DNA of 64,000 nucleotides from Clostridium sp. NkU-1 (GCA_001312405.1 BBDR01000003.1:1-64000), one strand, 5' to 3'; counted from the first letter of the stretch, positions 1 to 11,257 are shown. Notes: generated by a model from the sequence alone, not told the origin. A program made the numbers and translations.

Positions 1-399
1 CGAGGAAAATAAGAAGCTGGTGCTTTCAGGCAAAGAGCCTGCCCTTATGAAGCAGAAGGAAGAAACAAACAAAAAAATCGCAAAGTGCGAAGTAGGGTCC
101 ATCATGGAAGGAACGGTGGACAGCTTAAAGAATTACGGCGCATTTATTAACCTGGAAAACGGGCTTTCCGGCCTTCTTCACATTTCACAGATCAGCAGCC
201 AGAGGATCAAGCATCCTGGTGTCGTGTTAAAGGAGGGACAGACGGTTAAGGTGAAGATCATATCCATAGCGGATAATAAGATAAGCTTAAGCATGAAGCC
301 ATCCAGGAGGAGGAAGCCAACGAAGAGGTCTTTGATTACAAAGAGGAAGGTTCTGCATTTACAGGGCTTTCAGCGCTCTTAAAGGGATTGAAATTTTAG
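1..399 (+). CDS. S1 RNA-binding domain protein, C-terminal part (5' end outside window; apparent frameshift)
   Basis: Open at the left edge, reading from base 2. The visible part holds one S1 (OB-fold) RNA-binding repeat with the readable core segments GTVDSLKNYGAFINL, GLSGLLHISQI and GQTVKVKIISIA, as in ribosomal protein S1 and its clostridial relatives, which bind mRNA at the 30S subunit. After ISLSMK (base 298) the frame loses one base. The present frame gives a basic nonsense tail to 382, whereas reading from 301 gives an acidic tail ending TGLSALLKGLKF with a stop at 397-399. One lost G explains this. Whether upstream S1 repeats or an IspH fusion exist cannot be seen. Confidence 0.8.
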
Positions 400-435
400 A
401 AAGTCGGAAAAAGAATATAAAATATCAGGTTTTTA

Positions 436-444
436 TGGTATACT
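436..444 (+). promoter_or_regulatory. extended -10 promoter for the alarmone synthetase leader
   Basis: TG-G-TATACT (TG at 436-437, TATACT at 439-444) matches an extended -10 element; no convincing -35 is present, which such promoters tolerate. It would start a leader of about 180 nt before the synthetase start at 628. Confidence 0.4.
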
Positions 445-457
445 ATTCTTGAGGAGC

Positions 458-593
458 AGGGGCTGCCGGGCGATGGGGCTGCCCCTTTCTCACTGACTTG
501 CGCGAGCAATGAGCCGGACGAATATGCAGCATATTCATTGGGCGAATGCCGCGTCAACTAAGAAAAACCGGCTTGGCGTGTTATTCTTAGTTG
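458..593 (+). repeat. structured intergenic leader with three inverted repeats
   Basis: Non-coding stretch between the S1 gene and the alarmone synthetase. Three dyads are seen: AGGGGC (458-463) with GCCCCT (481-486), followed by TTCT; GAATATGC-A-GCATATTC (520-536), a perfect palindrome with a one-base loop; and CAACTAAGAA (555-564) with TTCTTAGTTG (584-593), a perfect 10-bp stem with a 19-nt loop. The first could be a weak terminator. The TTCTTAGTT arm recurs at 1371-1379 just after the synthetase gene, which suggests a small repeated element or a structured leader RNA. Confidence 0.45.
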
Positions 594-627
594 GAAATGC
601 GGGGGCGAGAGAGAGGGGGAATGTGGA

Positions 628-1309
628 ATGAATATTCCCAAATCATTCAATCAGGTCGATCAGTGGAAATCTGTGATGTTTTTGTACGATTCGGCATTAA
701 AGGAAATCAGTACAAAATTGAGATACTTAATAATGAGTTTGTGCATATCTACAATTACAATCCCATTGAACACATCAAGTCAAGGCTTAAGACCCCGGAC
801 AGCATTGTAAAGAAGCTGAAGCGGTACGGCTATGACGTGACCATTGATAACATGGTGGAAAAATTAAATGATATTGCAGGGATACGGATCATCTGTTCTT
901 TTACATCAGATATTTACCAGATTGCAGAGATGATAACAAAGCAAAGCGATGTTACGGTCCTTAATGTGAAGGATTATATTAAGTATCCAAAGCCTAATGG
1001 TTATAAAAGCTATCATATGGTGGTAACCATTCCCATCTATTTAACGGATGGCCGGTGGACACTAAGGTTGAGATTCAGATCAGGACGATTGCCATGGATT
1101 TCTGGGCAAGCCTGGAGCATAAGATATATTATAAATTTGAAGGCAATGCACCGGCGTACTTACAGCAGGAGCTGAAGGCCTGCGCGGATGTGGTGAATAT
1201 GCTGGATGGGAAGATGTTTTCCTTAAACCAGTCGATTCTGGAACTGAGCGAGGCACAGCAGCGGGAGACAGCAGAAGAGGACACGATGGAAGAGGACGAT
1301 TTGACTTAA
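628..1309 (+). CDS. GTP pyrophosphokinase family small alarmone synthetase (two apparent frameshifts)
   Basis: Stand-alone RelA/SpoT synthetase domain of the RelQ/YjbM type, transferring pyrophosphate from ATP to GDP/GTP to make (p)ppGpp; no hydrolase or TGS domain is present. Seen: MNIPKSFNQVDQW start with a GA-rich Shine-Dalgarno, then the nucleotide-binding segment around KLKRYGYD and NDIAGIRIICSF, the substrate loop YPKPNGYKSYH and the EIQIRT motif, ending in an acidic tail. About 228 residues, normal for the family. The frame breaks near 705 (one A lost, restoring STKIEILNNEF) and near 1050 (one G lost, restoring GRVDTKVEIQIRT). A terminator follows at once, so it is probably monocistronic. 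Confidence 0.85.
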
Positions 1310-1314
1310 AAGAT

Positions 1315-1351
1315 GCAGCCTTGACGATTCCGCTCGCTGAGGCTGCTTTTT
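1315..1351 (+). terminator. rho-independent terminator after the alarmone synthetase
   Basis: GCAGCCT (1315-1321) pairs with AGGCTGC (1340-1346), followed by five T, five bases after the stop codon. Confidence 0.8.
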
Positions 1352-1404
1352 GCACGGGCAATGCGGGTTTTTCTTAGTTCTCTCCGCAAAAAGAAGGTTA
1401 TAGT

Positions 1405-3204
1405 ATGAGCATATTGACAAAAGACACCTGGAAGATCATAAAGTTCAATCAAAAGAATGCGTTTGTTTTTGAATTGCTGTTTCGGCTGGTCACCATGACC
1501 CTGTACCTGCTTCTCTTAAACAAAGGACTTTTATTTGCGCTGCGCATGGCAGGATACAGTTATCTGACTGCCGGAAACATTGGCTATTTCCTGGCTAAGC
1601 CCTGGACGCTTCTTATAATGGTTGCCCTGTTGTTCGTTGGAATCCTGATTCTTACACTGGAGACCGGCTGTCTTCTTACGCTGTATGAGGGGGCTTTTTA
1701 TTCCCGGAAACTGAAGCTGTGGGAGATCCTGGAAGGCGGCTTTTTTAAGCTGGGCCATGAGATCCGCAGAAAAAAACTGGCGGCTGGGTCTTCTCATTCT
1801 GGCGGATTACGTGCTTGTAAACCTGTATCTCATATACCAGATGCTGACCCATGTAAAGCCTCTTAATTTTGTTATATCCGAGATTTTAAATAAGCCTGTA
1901 GGAAAGGTGTCCTTGGCCCTTCTGCTGATTTTTCTATTGGCTGCCGTCATTCCGGGAATCTATACCTTTCACACCTGTATGGTGGAACAGAAGAATTTCC
2001 GGGATGGGTATTTTAGAAGCTTATGGCTTTTAAGACGCCGGATATTAAAGGTTGTAGTCCTTTTGACCATCTATTACGCATTGACTGTGGTGGGACTTTG
2101 GCTGGTCTATGCATTCTGTGTGCTGATCGCCGCTGTGGGAGTGACCCTGTTCACTGACAACAGTCTGGCCCTTGCCGTCCTTCCGGCGGCATGCGACCGG
2201 ATTGAGCTGGTCCTGATCTTTTTGACCAGCATCTTCTTTACCGTGGGAAACTGGGGAGCATTGAGCGTCCAGTATTTCAGTTTTACCAACAACTTTGCAA
2301 AAAGAAGCAAAAGCAGCGATTATACAGGCAGCAGGTATGGGGACGGGAAGCTGGCAGTTCTTTTCATGGCAGCGGCAGCGGCATTCAGCCTGTTTTCCCT
2401 TTTTGGGTGGTGCGGAACGGTTCTGCAATTACCACCGATATGCTCAGCATGATTCAGATCACCGCCCACCGGGGCAGCTCCAGGGAAGCACCTGAAAATA
2501 CCATGGCAGCCATGTCAAAGGCCATTGACGACCTGGCGGACTATGTGGAAATCGATGTCCAGGAGACAAAGGATGGAGTAGTGGTGCTGGGACATGACAT
2601 CAGCTTAAAAAGAGTGTCAGGGATAAACCGGACCATCAGCTCCTATACCTTTGAGGAATTGCAGCATTTAGATGTAGGAAAGTGGTTTTCCGACGATTTC
2701 GAAGGCGAACGGATCCCCTCGTTAGAAGAAACCATGAAATTATGCAAAGGACGGATCAACATAAACATTGAGATCAAGGACTTGGGAAGGGGCAGTGAGC
2801 TGCCGGATAAGGTCTTTGAACTGATTGAGAAATACCAGATGAAGGAACAGTGCGTGGTGACCTCTGTCCGCCTGCCCTATTTAACCAGGATCAAGGAGCT
2901 GGATCCTGAGATCCGTACCGGATATATAATTTCAGCTGCCTATGGGGATTATTATTCCAGCGATGCCATCGACTTTATCAGCCTCCGTTCCAGCTTTGTA
3001 AGCGAAAGGCTGGTGGAAGCCGCCCATAAAAAAGGAAAGGCGGTTCATGCCTGGACGGTGAACAACAAAAGTGAAATGGAGCGGATGAAGATGCTGGGAG
3101 TAGACAATATTATAACGGATTACCCGGTGCTTGCCAGAGAGATCGTGTACCGGAAAGCGGCCACTGAGAGCCTTATGGAATACTTAAGACTGGTATTAAA
3201 ATAG
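1405..3204 (+). CDS. glycerophosphodiester phosphodiesterase with N-terminal membrane domain (two apparent frameshifts)
   Basis: About 599 residues. The first ~340 contain several hydrophobic helices (for example around 1490-1660, 1890-1970 and 2045-2140), typical of the GDPD membrane extension. The C-terminal ~250 residues are a GDPD TIM barrel, with the catalytic ITAHRGSS and APENT segments, [16 protein letters not shown] and NINIEIKD. The enzyme hydrolyses glycerophosphodiesters to glycerol-3-phosphate and an alcohol, probably at the membrane. Frame breaks at about 1771 (one extra A in an A run) and about 2401 (one T lost) separate three readable pieces that join smoothly. Ribosome site AAGAAGG precedes 1405. 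Confidence 0.88.
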
Positions 3205-3218
3205 ACAGGAGAATGGAT

Positions 3219-3670
3219 ATGAAGATTGTTTTGCAGCGGGTTGCCCATGCAAAGGTTACTGTTGATGAGCAGCAGATCGGCGCCATTGGGAATGGCTTTC
3301 TGCTTCTTTTGGGAGTATCCGATACAGATACGGAAGCCATTGCCGAAAAAAAATGGTTGATAAAATATATAAGTTAAGGATTTTTCCTGATGAAAGTGGA
3401 AAAACCAACCTTTCCCTAAAGGATGTTGGAGGGGAGATCCTGGTAGTAAGCCAGTTTACCCTTTATGCAGACTGCAAAAAGGGCAACCGCCCCAGCTTTG
3501 CAAAGGCAGGAGGACCGCAGCTTGCAAACAGCCTCTATGAATACGTTGTTGAGCGGTTAAAGACCTACGGAAACCGGGTAGAGCATGGAAGCTTTGGAGC
3601 CGACATGAAGGTAGAGCTTTTAAATGACGGACCGTTTACTCTGGTCCTTGACAGCAATGAAATCTGTTAA
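3219..3670 (+). CDS. dtd: D-aminoacyl-tRNA deacylase (apparent frameshift)
   Basis: Removes D-amino acids mischarged onto tRNA. Start [16 protein letters not shown] with AGGAGA upstream, 14 bases after the GDPD stop. The active-site segment [17 protein letters not shown] and the C-terminal [11 protein letters not shown] motif are intact. The frame breaks in the A8 run at 3346-3353: either two extra A or one lost. Residue spacing to the conserved KI-LRIF element favours two extra. About 149 residues, the normal size. Confidence 0.9.
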
Positions 3671-3728
3671 TCAGTTACAGGATCACTTTGGGCAAAAGCC
3701 TTAAGAAAAATTATGGAGGAATCATAAA

Positions 3729-5123
3729 ATGGAGAAAACAAAAGGACAACAATTACAGGAGGAACTGACATTCAAATTCCCGCATATCGCAAAGGAAGCA
3801 CCTCATCAGCGTGAAGAAGCGCAGATGTTCTGCGAGGGCTATAAGAGGTTTCTGGATAATGGAAAAACCGAAAGGGAATGTGTCAGAGAGGCTGTGGCAA
3901 TGCTTGAGATGCAGGGATACCGTCCCTTTGAGACCGGCAGGAGTTATAAGGCAGGCGACAAGGTATATTATGTAAACCGGGGAAAGGCCATCATTGCAAC
4001 CACCTTCGGCAAAGCCGGAATGGAACAGGGGCTTCGCATCAACGGCGCTCATATAGATTCTCCAAGGCTTGATTTAAAGCCAAACCCTGTTTTTGAAAAA
4101 AAATGACCTGGCCTATTTTAAAACCCATTATTACGGCGGAATCCGTAAATACCAGTGGGGAACTGTTCCTTTAGCCATCCACGGGGTAATCATAAAGAAA
4201 AACGGTGAAGTTGTGGAACTAAACATCGGAGAAAAAGAAGGGGATCCCGTTTTCTGCGTTACAGATCTGCTTCCTCATCTTGCAGCAGAGCAAAATGAAA
4301 GAAAATTAAGGGATGGACTAAAGGGCGAGGAACTGAATGTGATCATCAGCTCAATTCCTTTTATTGACGAGGCGGAGCTTAAGGAGCCTGTGAAGCTTCT
4401 GGCCCTGAAGCTGCTTAACGACCGTTACGGAATTACAGAAGCGGACTTCTTCCGCGCTGAGATCGAGCTGGTGCCGGTCCAGAAGGCCTGTGACGTAGGA
4501 CTGGATAACAGCCTTATCGGTGCTTACGGACAGGATGACAGGGTATGCGCCTATACGGCTCTGATGGCTGAGATCGATGCCAACATGCCTGAATATACTA
4601 CAGTCACCATTCTTGCAGATAAAGAGGAAGTCGGTTCCGAGGGAAATACCGGCTTAGATTCCGATTTTGTGCTTCACTATATTCAGGATCTGGCTGACAT
4701 GGCCCAGGTGGATGTAAGAAAGGTGCTTAGAAACTCCATCTGCTTATCCTCTGATGTCAATGCGGCCTATGATCCACCTTTGCACAGGTATTTGAGGATC
4801 GCAATTCCTGCTTTTTAAACAAAGGCTGTGTCCTGACCAAGTATACCGGTGTACGTGGAAAATCAGGTTCCAACGATGCCAGTGCGGAGCTGATGGCAAA
4901 GATCATAGCAATGATGGACCAGGAGGGCATTTACTGGCAGATCGGGGAGCTTGGCGCAGTGGACCAGGGCGGCGGCGGCACCATTGCCAAATATGTGGCT
5001 CATATGAATGTGGACGTGGTAGACTTAGGAGTGCCCATTCTTTCCATGCATTCCCCCTTTGAGCTTTCTTCCAAGCTTGATGTATACAATACATACAAGG
5101 CTTTCCGGGTATTTTACAAATAA
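3729..5123 (+). CDS. M18 family aminopeptidase (two apparent frameshifts)
   Basis: Zinc aminopeptidase of the aspartyl-aminopeptidase family, about 464 residues, dodecameric in characterised members. Metal-site motifs are readable: NGAHIDSPRLDLKP near residue 105, ADKEEVGSEGNTG mid-protein, SSDVNAAYDP, and the C-terminal SMHSPFE. The frame breaks at the A8 run at about 4098-4105 (one extra A; FEKNDLAYFKTHYYGG is restored) and near 4775 (one C lost; DPTFAQVFEDRNSC is restored). Start ATG follows GGAGGA by eight bases. Confidence 0.9.
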
Positions 5124-5250
5124 TAACGGAAGTTTGAAATTTTTGTTAATTTCGGGAAAAAGCTTTTTTTACCTTGCCCGATATGGTATAACTGACTGGA
5201 AGCAATTTTTTTATCAATATATTAAAAATAGAAAGAAAAAGGATTGTATT

Positions 5251-6346
5251 ATGAAAAAGATTTTTAAAGTTTGTATGTGTGGTCTGGTTGCCGCTGCTCT
5301 TATTACCGGCTGCTCTAAAAAGCCTGCAGCAAAGCCTGCAGAGACAGAGACGGAAGCAACAGAAAGCTCAGCAGAGGAAACTGTGGCTGTTGAAGATTTA
5401 ACGGGTATGGATAACGGTACTGTCACCCTGGGAGATTACAAGGGGATTGAAGTGACCAAGGATACGGTAGAAGTAACTGATGATGAAGTGAACCAGGCGG
5501 TACAAAACGATTTATCCGTAAGTGCAAAGGATGTAGAGGTTGACCGGGCCGTTCAGAAGGACGATGTGGTTAATATTGACTATGTGGGAACCAAGGATGG
5601 CGTTGCATTTGACGGTGGTACTGCTCAGGGATATGACCTGGCAATCGGTTCCGGCCAGTTTATTGAAGGCTTTGAAGACGGTCTTGTAGGTGCGAAAAAA
5701 AGGGGATAAGGTGTCCTTAAACCTCACTTTCCCTGAAAGCTATCAGAATGCGGATCTGGCTGGAGCGGCTGTGGTATTTGATGTAACCGTCAATTCCGTT
5801 AAGGAAAAGCAGGTTCCGGAATTAAATGATGCTTTTGTCCAGGAAACTACGTCCTTTAAGACAGTAGATGAATACAAGGAAGACAAGAAGCAGACTCTTT
5901 TAAAGGATAAGAATGATCAGGCAGAGCAGAAGCTGAAAAGTGATATTTACACTGCCATCTTAAATGGTTCTAAGGTGGAGCCAAAGCAGGAAGCAGTTGA
6001 TGCCAATTTCAATAACATGGTTGCCAGATATACAAACCAGGCAGCATCTTACGGCATGGACTTTAAAACCTTTGTAGGAGCATTTACCGGAATGGGAGAA
6101 GATGAGTTTAAGGGCATCTTAAAGACCCAGGCAGAGGCCACCGTAGAACAGAGGCTGGTAGTGAACGCCATTGCGGAAAAAGAAGGAATTACAATTACAG
6201 ATGAAGACCGTAAGGAAGTTGCAGAACAGATGGGCTATGAAAGCGCTGAGAAGATGATCGAGACCGCTGGACAGTTCGACGTAGATGATTATATTATGAA
6301 CAATAAGGTAATGGATTTCCTGACAGAGAATGCAGTTATCAAATAA
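5251..6346 (+). CDS. FKBP/trigger-factor-like peptidyl-prolyl isomerase lipoprotein (apparent frameshift)
   Basis: MKKIFKVCMCGLVAAALITGC is a lipoprotein signal with lipobox ITGC, so the mature protein is probably anchored outside the membrane. An acidic, low-complexity linker (about residues 25-55) leads to an FKBP-type domain (VNIDYVGTKDGVAFDGG, FIEGFEDGLVGAKKGDKV) and then a charged helical region resembling the trigger factor C-terminal domain. Likely a foldase for secreted proteins. One extra A in the run near 5696 breaks the frame after GLVGAK. About 364 residues; the start is fixed by the signal peptide. Confidence 0.85.
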
Positions 6347-6374
6347 TGAATAATTTACGATAGGGGGAACCTTT

Positions 6375-6960
6375 ATGCAGCTTTTAAAGGACAGAATACG
6401 CAAGGATGGGAAGATTAAGTCAGGTGACGTGCTGAAAGTAGACAGTTTTTTTAAATCACCAGATGGATATCAAGCTGTTCGTGGAAATTGGAAAGGAATT
6501 TAAGAGACGCTTTGCCGATTATGAGGTCAATAAAATCTTAACCATTGAGCTTCCGGCATTGGCATAGCCTGTATCGTGGCCCAGTATTTTGATGTACCGG
6601 TAGTATTTGCAAAGAAATCCAAGACAAAGAATATAGCAGGTGACGTATATACCACTCAGGTGGAGTCCTTTACCCATGGAAGGACCTATGACATCATGGT
6701 TGCCAAGGAATTCCTGGGAGCCGGTGACAAGGTACTGCTGATTGATGATTTTTTTGGCTAACGGAAAAGCCCTGGAAGGTCTGGCAGCGATTGTAAAGGA
6801 TTCCGGTGCAAAGCTGGTCGGTGCGGGAATCGTGATTGAAAAGGGTTTCCAGCCAGGAGGAGATCGATTAAGAGCGGAAGGAATCCGGGTTGAGTCCCTG
6901 GCTATTGTGGAAAGCATGAATGAAACAACAGGAACCATATGCTTTCGGGGTGACCGATGA
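6375..6960 (+). CDS. xpt: xanthine phosphoribosyltransferase (three apparent frameshifts)
   Basis: Salvages xanthine to XMP with PRPP. Start [23 protein letters not shown] after AGGGGGA. The PRPP-binding motif [14 protein letters not shown] is restored by removing one T from the T7 run near 6754. Further breaks lie near 6446 (one extra [12 protein letters not shown] restored) and near 6550 (one G lost; TIEASGIGIA restored). About 194 residues, the usual length. The stop overlaps the start of the HAD gene (ATGA), so the two are translationally coupled. No purine riboswitch fits in the 28-base gap upstream. Confidence 0.88.
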
Positions 6961-7755
6961 GTGATGGAAGAAAGGCCCTGTTTTTCGACATAGACGGCAC
7001 CCTTCTTTCTGAGGTGAACCGGAATGTTCCGGGGAGCGCAAAAGAGGCACTTGACCAGGCACGAAAGAATGGCCATCTGGTATTCATCAATTCCGGACGG
7101 ACCTATTGCCTGATCGGTTCCATCAAAAAGCTGGTCCAGGTAGATGGCTACTGCTGCGGATGCGGGACCCGTATTGTTGCGGGAGATCAGGTTCTTTTCT
7201 CTGCAGCGATCCCCCATGAGCGGGGGCTTGAGATCAAGGGCATCATACAGGAATATGATCTGGATGGAGTCTTAGAGGGAACGGAAAGCTGTTACTTCAA
7301 AAAAAGGGATTTCCCGACTTCCCCAGGTGGAGAGAATGAAGGAAACCATAGAACGGGAAGGCAACTTATCGCCCTATAGCTGGGAGGATGACTGCTACGA
7401 CTTTGATAAGTTCTGCGTTTTTGCAGATGAAAAAAGTGATTTAAAGGGCTTTTCCCGGGCCTTGGGACTGGATTTTGAGATCATTGACCGGGGCAGCGGA
7501 TTCTATGAATGCATTCCCTCCCAATATTCCAAGGCAACGGCCATTGAACTGGTTTTAAAGCACTATGGGATCGCCCTGGAGGACGCCTATGTGTTTGGTG
7601 ACAGTACCAATGACTTGTCTATGTTCGAATATGCGAAGAACTGTATACTTATGGGGCATCACAGCGTGGAGCTGGAGCCTTATGCAACCTTTTATACCAA
7701 AAATGTCGAAGACGATGGAGTGGCTTATGCGATGAAAAAGCTGGGGCTGGTATGA
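6957..7755 (+). CDS. HAD superfamily (Cof-type, IIB) phosphatase (apparent frameshift)
   Basis: Motif [11 protein letters not shown] at residues 9-18, motif [11 protein letters not shown], and motif [18 protein letters not shown] near the C terminus define a Cof/HAD-IIB hydrolase, usually acting on sugar phosphates or nucleotides. The cap domain lies between. One extra A near 7302 breaks the frame ([15 protein letters not shown] restored). About 265 residues. Coupled to xpt by overlapping stop and start; a role in nucleotide metabolism is a guess from that neighbour. Confidence 0.82.
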
Positions 7756-7790
7756 TTTCCCGGAGCTTAACAGGCATTTGCATGAATGGA

Positions 7791-7832
7791 AAAAACAGAT
7801 GGGAGCATCAGCTGATGCTTCCATCTGTTTTT
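7791..7832. terminator. bidirectional terminator between convergent genes
   Basis: A long near-perfect hairpin, AAACAGATGG.AGCATCAGC with GCTGATGCT.CCATCTGTTT, with an A run on the left and a T run on the right. It serves both the HAD gene and the leftward FAD oxidoreductase. Confidence 0.85.
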
Positions 7833-7838
7833 ATCGTC

Positions 7839-9247
7839 TTAGTTCATGCCTGCCAGAATGCTTCTTGCAACGCTTATTCCGTTGGCAGATGCCTGCTGAA
7901 GCCCTCTTGTTACGGAAGCTCCGTCACCGATGGCCCGCAGGCCGTCTACACTGGTCTCAAAGTCAGCGTTGACCACAACCTTATTGGAGTAGAATTTTAC
8001 TTCTACGCCGTATAACAGGGTTTCATCGCTGGCAATACCAGGAGTTACCTTGTCAAGGGCAAGAAGCATTTCTTTTATGTCAACCATAATGCGGTGAGGG
8101 AAAACAAGGGATAAATCTCCGGGAACCGCATCCTTTAAAGTCGGGATCAGATTGTTTCGGCATAAGCGCTCCTCTGTGGTACGTCTGCCTCTTTGGAAAT
8201 CGCCAAAGGTCTGCACCAGGATCTTGCCGTCGCAGAGCATGTTGCTTAACTGGGCAATCTGCTTGCCGTATTCAATCGGGGTCTTAAAGGGTTTTGTAAA
8301 GTTTTTGGATACCAGGATGGCAAAGTTGGTGTTGTTTGTCTTGTATTCCTGGGATTTGTAGGCATGGCCGTTGACAACTGCCAGCCCGTTTTCATAGTAT
8401 TCCGTGGCAACCTCGCCGGATGGATTGGTACAGAAGGTACGGACTTTATCATCAAAGGTTGGAGTATGATAAACAAGCTTTGCCTCATAAAGGTTCTTAT
8501 TTAAGAATTCCATGACCTCGTCCCGGACCTCTACCCGTACACCGATATCCACAGTTCCCACCTTTGTTTCAATTCCGTGGTTTTGGCAGATGTGGCTGAA
8601 CCAGTCAGAGCCTTCACGGCCGATGGCAGACACGATTTCCGGTGCATAGCAGATTTCTTCCTTGTCGGTAATGACGCCTTTTGCCTTATTATCTTCAATG
8701 ATGATATCCTTTACCATCGTATTAAATGCCATTTCAACCCCCTGCTCCAATAAATGCTCCTGGAGTCGGGTGTAGATTTTATAGCCTTCTTCCGTTCCCA
8801 AATGGCGGATAGGGCATTCGATCAGCTTTAAGTTAGCTCCTATGCCTTACGGCGGATTTCCTGGATCTCCTTTTGCTTGTCAATGCCGTAAACATTGGTG
8901 TCTGCCCCGAATTTTAAATAAATGTTGTCTGATTCCTTTAGCAGCTCCACTGTTTTATCATATCCAAGTATTTCAGGGAGGTTTCCGCCAACATCAGGAG
9001 ATAAGGATAACTTTCCGTCGGAAAATGCTCCGGCTCCCGCAAAACCTGTGGTGATGGAACATGGCTTGCAGCCTACGCATGTTTTTGTCGTCCGCTTGGG
9101 ACAGGTCCGGTTTTCGATCCGGCGGCCCTTTTCGATCATAAGAATCTTAAGGTCCGGCTTTTTCTCGATCAGCTCATAAGCACAGAAAATACCTGAGGGA
9201 CCTGCACCGATGATGATGACGTCGTAATTATTTGAAACATCCTTCAT
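7839..9247 (-). CDS. FAD-dependent oxidoreductase (COG2509-type; apparent frameshift)
   Basis: An N-terminal Rossmann FAD site, DVIIIGAGPSGIFCAYEL, is followed by a Cys-rich insertion (TCPKRTTKTCVGCKPC), the FAD-family segment GAGAFSDGKLSLSPDVGG, and at the C terminus AIGDGASVTRGLQQASANG, which closes over FAD. The substrate is unknown for this family. One A is lost near 8842 (EIRRKAIGANLKLIECPI restored). The start at 9247 is chosen because AAGGAG lies eight bases upstream; an in-frame ATG at 9253 and a GTG at 9256 sit too close to that site. About 470 residues. Confidence 0.82.
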
Positions 9248-9404
9248 GAACATCACTCCTTTTTCTTACTAACCCTTATATTCAACTATTATGGTAGTTA
9301 TTAGAAACGCTTAACTGATTATGAACTTATATAAGCGCAACAGCTTTATTCTATCATAGCGGATACAGAAATTACAAGAGATATCCATGCTACGGATGAA
9401 CTTT

Positions 9405-11058
9405 TTATATGTACCTTTTAATCATCCGGTTGATCTTATTTCTCATTCCCATAAAATAGGCATTTGATTTTGGGTAGGAACGGAAGGTGATGGGTTCGGA
9501 TAAATCCTCTTCCAAAAGCTCAATGACAGCCTCTTTTCCAATATAATGCTCTAAAAGCTTTAATGCCCTTTGATCCTGTGTGGCCTCAGAGAGAACCATA
9601 AGGCGTATGGATTCCTCCGGAATGCCGTGAGGGCCGGGATATACCAGAAAGGCATCACCGGAAGGGAAGCTCCCCTCACAGTCTGTCACCTCATAGGGGT
9701 TTATGTGGCGGCGGGAATAATCGGAATTGTAGAAATTGAATCCCCAGTGAAGGATTCCCTCGATTCCATATTTATATACCTGAAGGCCGTAAACCCGGTT
9801 TCTGGCTGAGGCATTGCCATGAAGCGGTTGGCCACATCCACGCACTGGGCGGTGCAGTAGTAGCTCCATAAATGAGGAACCTGGTGATCTAAAAACGGTT
9901 CTATGTGGTCGATGGCGCAGGCCGGACGTTCTACGATTCCTGATTCATAAAAGGAATAGTCGGACAGGGCGTCTAACAGCTTGCAGTCCTTTAAATGCGC
10001 TATCACAGACTCCCTGGCGCGGGCATAGGATTCCAGATGGTCTTTTTCCGGTTCATCTGAAATATGGAAAAAGGTATTCTTAAGGATTCCAAGGCGGTTA
10101 AGCTCTTTCTTTAAGGCAGGAAGGAACTGATCCAGGAAAGCGGTGTATGCTCCGGTGGAAGGAGTGTCCCAGCCAAAGAGCCGGATCTCCTTTCCGTCTT
10201 TTGTGACCATGATCTTGGGAGCGTGGTAAGCACCCCACTGGGTGAACAGATGAGCCATTTCAAAATACCGGATTCCCGCATTCTTACAAATATCCACCCA
10301 TCGTTCCAGGCGGGAAAAATCGAAGAGGAAACGGTTATTTTCCTGGATTATGGAGACAAGCTGAATGGTCGTGCGTTCTCCTCCTACCGCAGTGTCCAAA
10401 GGCGGTGTGAAAATGGGGGTGAGAATCATATTCATTCCCCTTTTCCCATAGAGGGAAATGAATTGCTCCAGGATATTCCAATGTTCCTCTGAAAATACGG
10501 GGACCTTATAATAATCGGCAAGACAATCCCCGTGAAACCATTCCGTATGGAGAAGCTCCTGAGCAGGAAGCTGGATGGGAATCACTTCGATGGAGGCGGT
10601 TATTGAAACCATCTCTTTATCTTGGCTGTCCACCAGAGAAAGGGCCACGTAGATATCTCCCGGAATAGCGTCAGGAATGGCGACATCGATCCAGAGGCTC
10701 TGCCAGTGCCCTGGCACCAGAACCAGGCTGTCATCCTCTAAGTCCCGGAGAAGATCCGGATAAAGGCCCGGACCATGATTTAAATAATTGCTGTCACGTT
10801 TTTCATGGGCAGGGTAAGCGGAGGCACGTTTACTACCTGGCGGACCCGGATACTGTCCTTTAAGGCAGAGGAAACCCGTAGCTTCAGGGTTTCTTTCCTA
10901 AGGCCTTTAAAACAGCAGGCGCTCTGAAAGGAAAGGGTTTCTCCGTAAAGGCCGCTGAAACGGCAGCATTCCGGTGAGAATACAGGCTCCTCATGAGGAA
11001 ATACCTTTTCCAGTGAGCTTAATACGATCATGCGGTAATTGTTCATACATTGTTCCAT
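9405..11058 (-). CDS. DUF4091 domain protein, possible glycoside hydrolase (two apparent frameshifts)
   Basis: About 551 residues with no signal peptide. A beta-rich N-terminal half (LRVSSALKDSIRVRQVVNVP, WQSLWIDVAIPDAIPGDIY) precedes a catalytic-barrel-like half with TEWFHGDCLADYY, FFHISDEPEKDHLESY and the DUF4091 signature GILHWGFNFYNS. The HISDEP acid residues resemble glycosidase active sites, but the activity is not established. Frame breaks: near 10785 (one G lost; NVDSNYLNHGPGLYPDLL restored) and near 9812 (one C lost; MPSARNRVYGLQVYKYG restored). Start ATG has AAGGAG six bases upstream. Confidence 0.75.
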
Positions 11059-11146
11059 AATAGTCTCCTTCCCGTTATTAACCCCTTACGCCTCATGCTT
11101 CTAAAATAAAATTATCCTTATTATAACTGGAAGCATTTAGCATTTC

Positions 11147-11257
11147 AACTGTTTAAAAATAAAAAAGGCTGTGTATGCCTTTACATCCGAAGACCGAACT
11201 GTTAAAATAAAAAAAGCAGCGTTAGACCCCCCGGTTTTGGGAAATCTAGCGCTTTTC
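11147..11257 (+). terminator. direct repeats and terminator-like hairpin ahead of pth
   Basis: In the 271-base gap before pth, two near-identical copies of AACTGTT(T)AAAA(A)TAAAAAA occur at 11147 and 11197. They are followed by a hairpin, AGCGTTAGA (11218-11226) with TCTAGCGCT (11245-11253), flanked by A7 on the left and T4 on the right, so it could terminate in either direction. It could attenuate pth-mfd transcription or end leftward readthrough. The rest of the gap shows no gene. Confidence 0.4.

Noticed and set aside
6347..6374. Purine riboswitch upstream of xpt
   Set aside because: Only 28 bases separate it from the preceding gene and no aptamer-like structure is present.
6519..7217. 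Long leftward ORF (232 codons) across xpt and the HAD gene
   Set aside because: It is the mirror of two well-supported rightward genes, has no ribosome site and no recognisable protein features.
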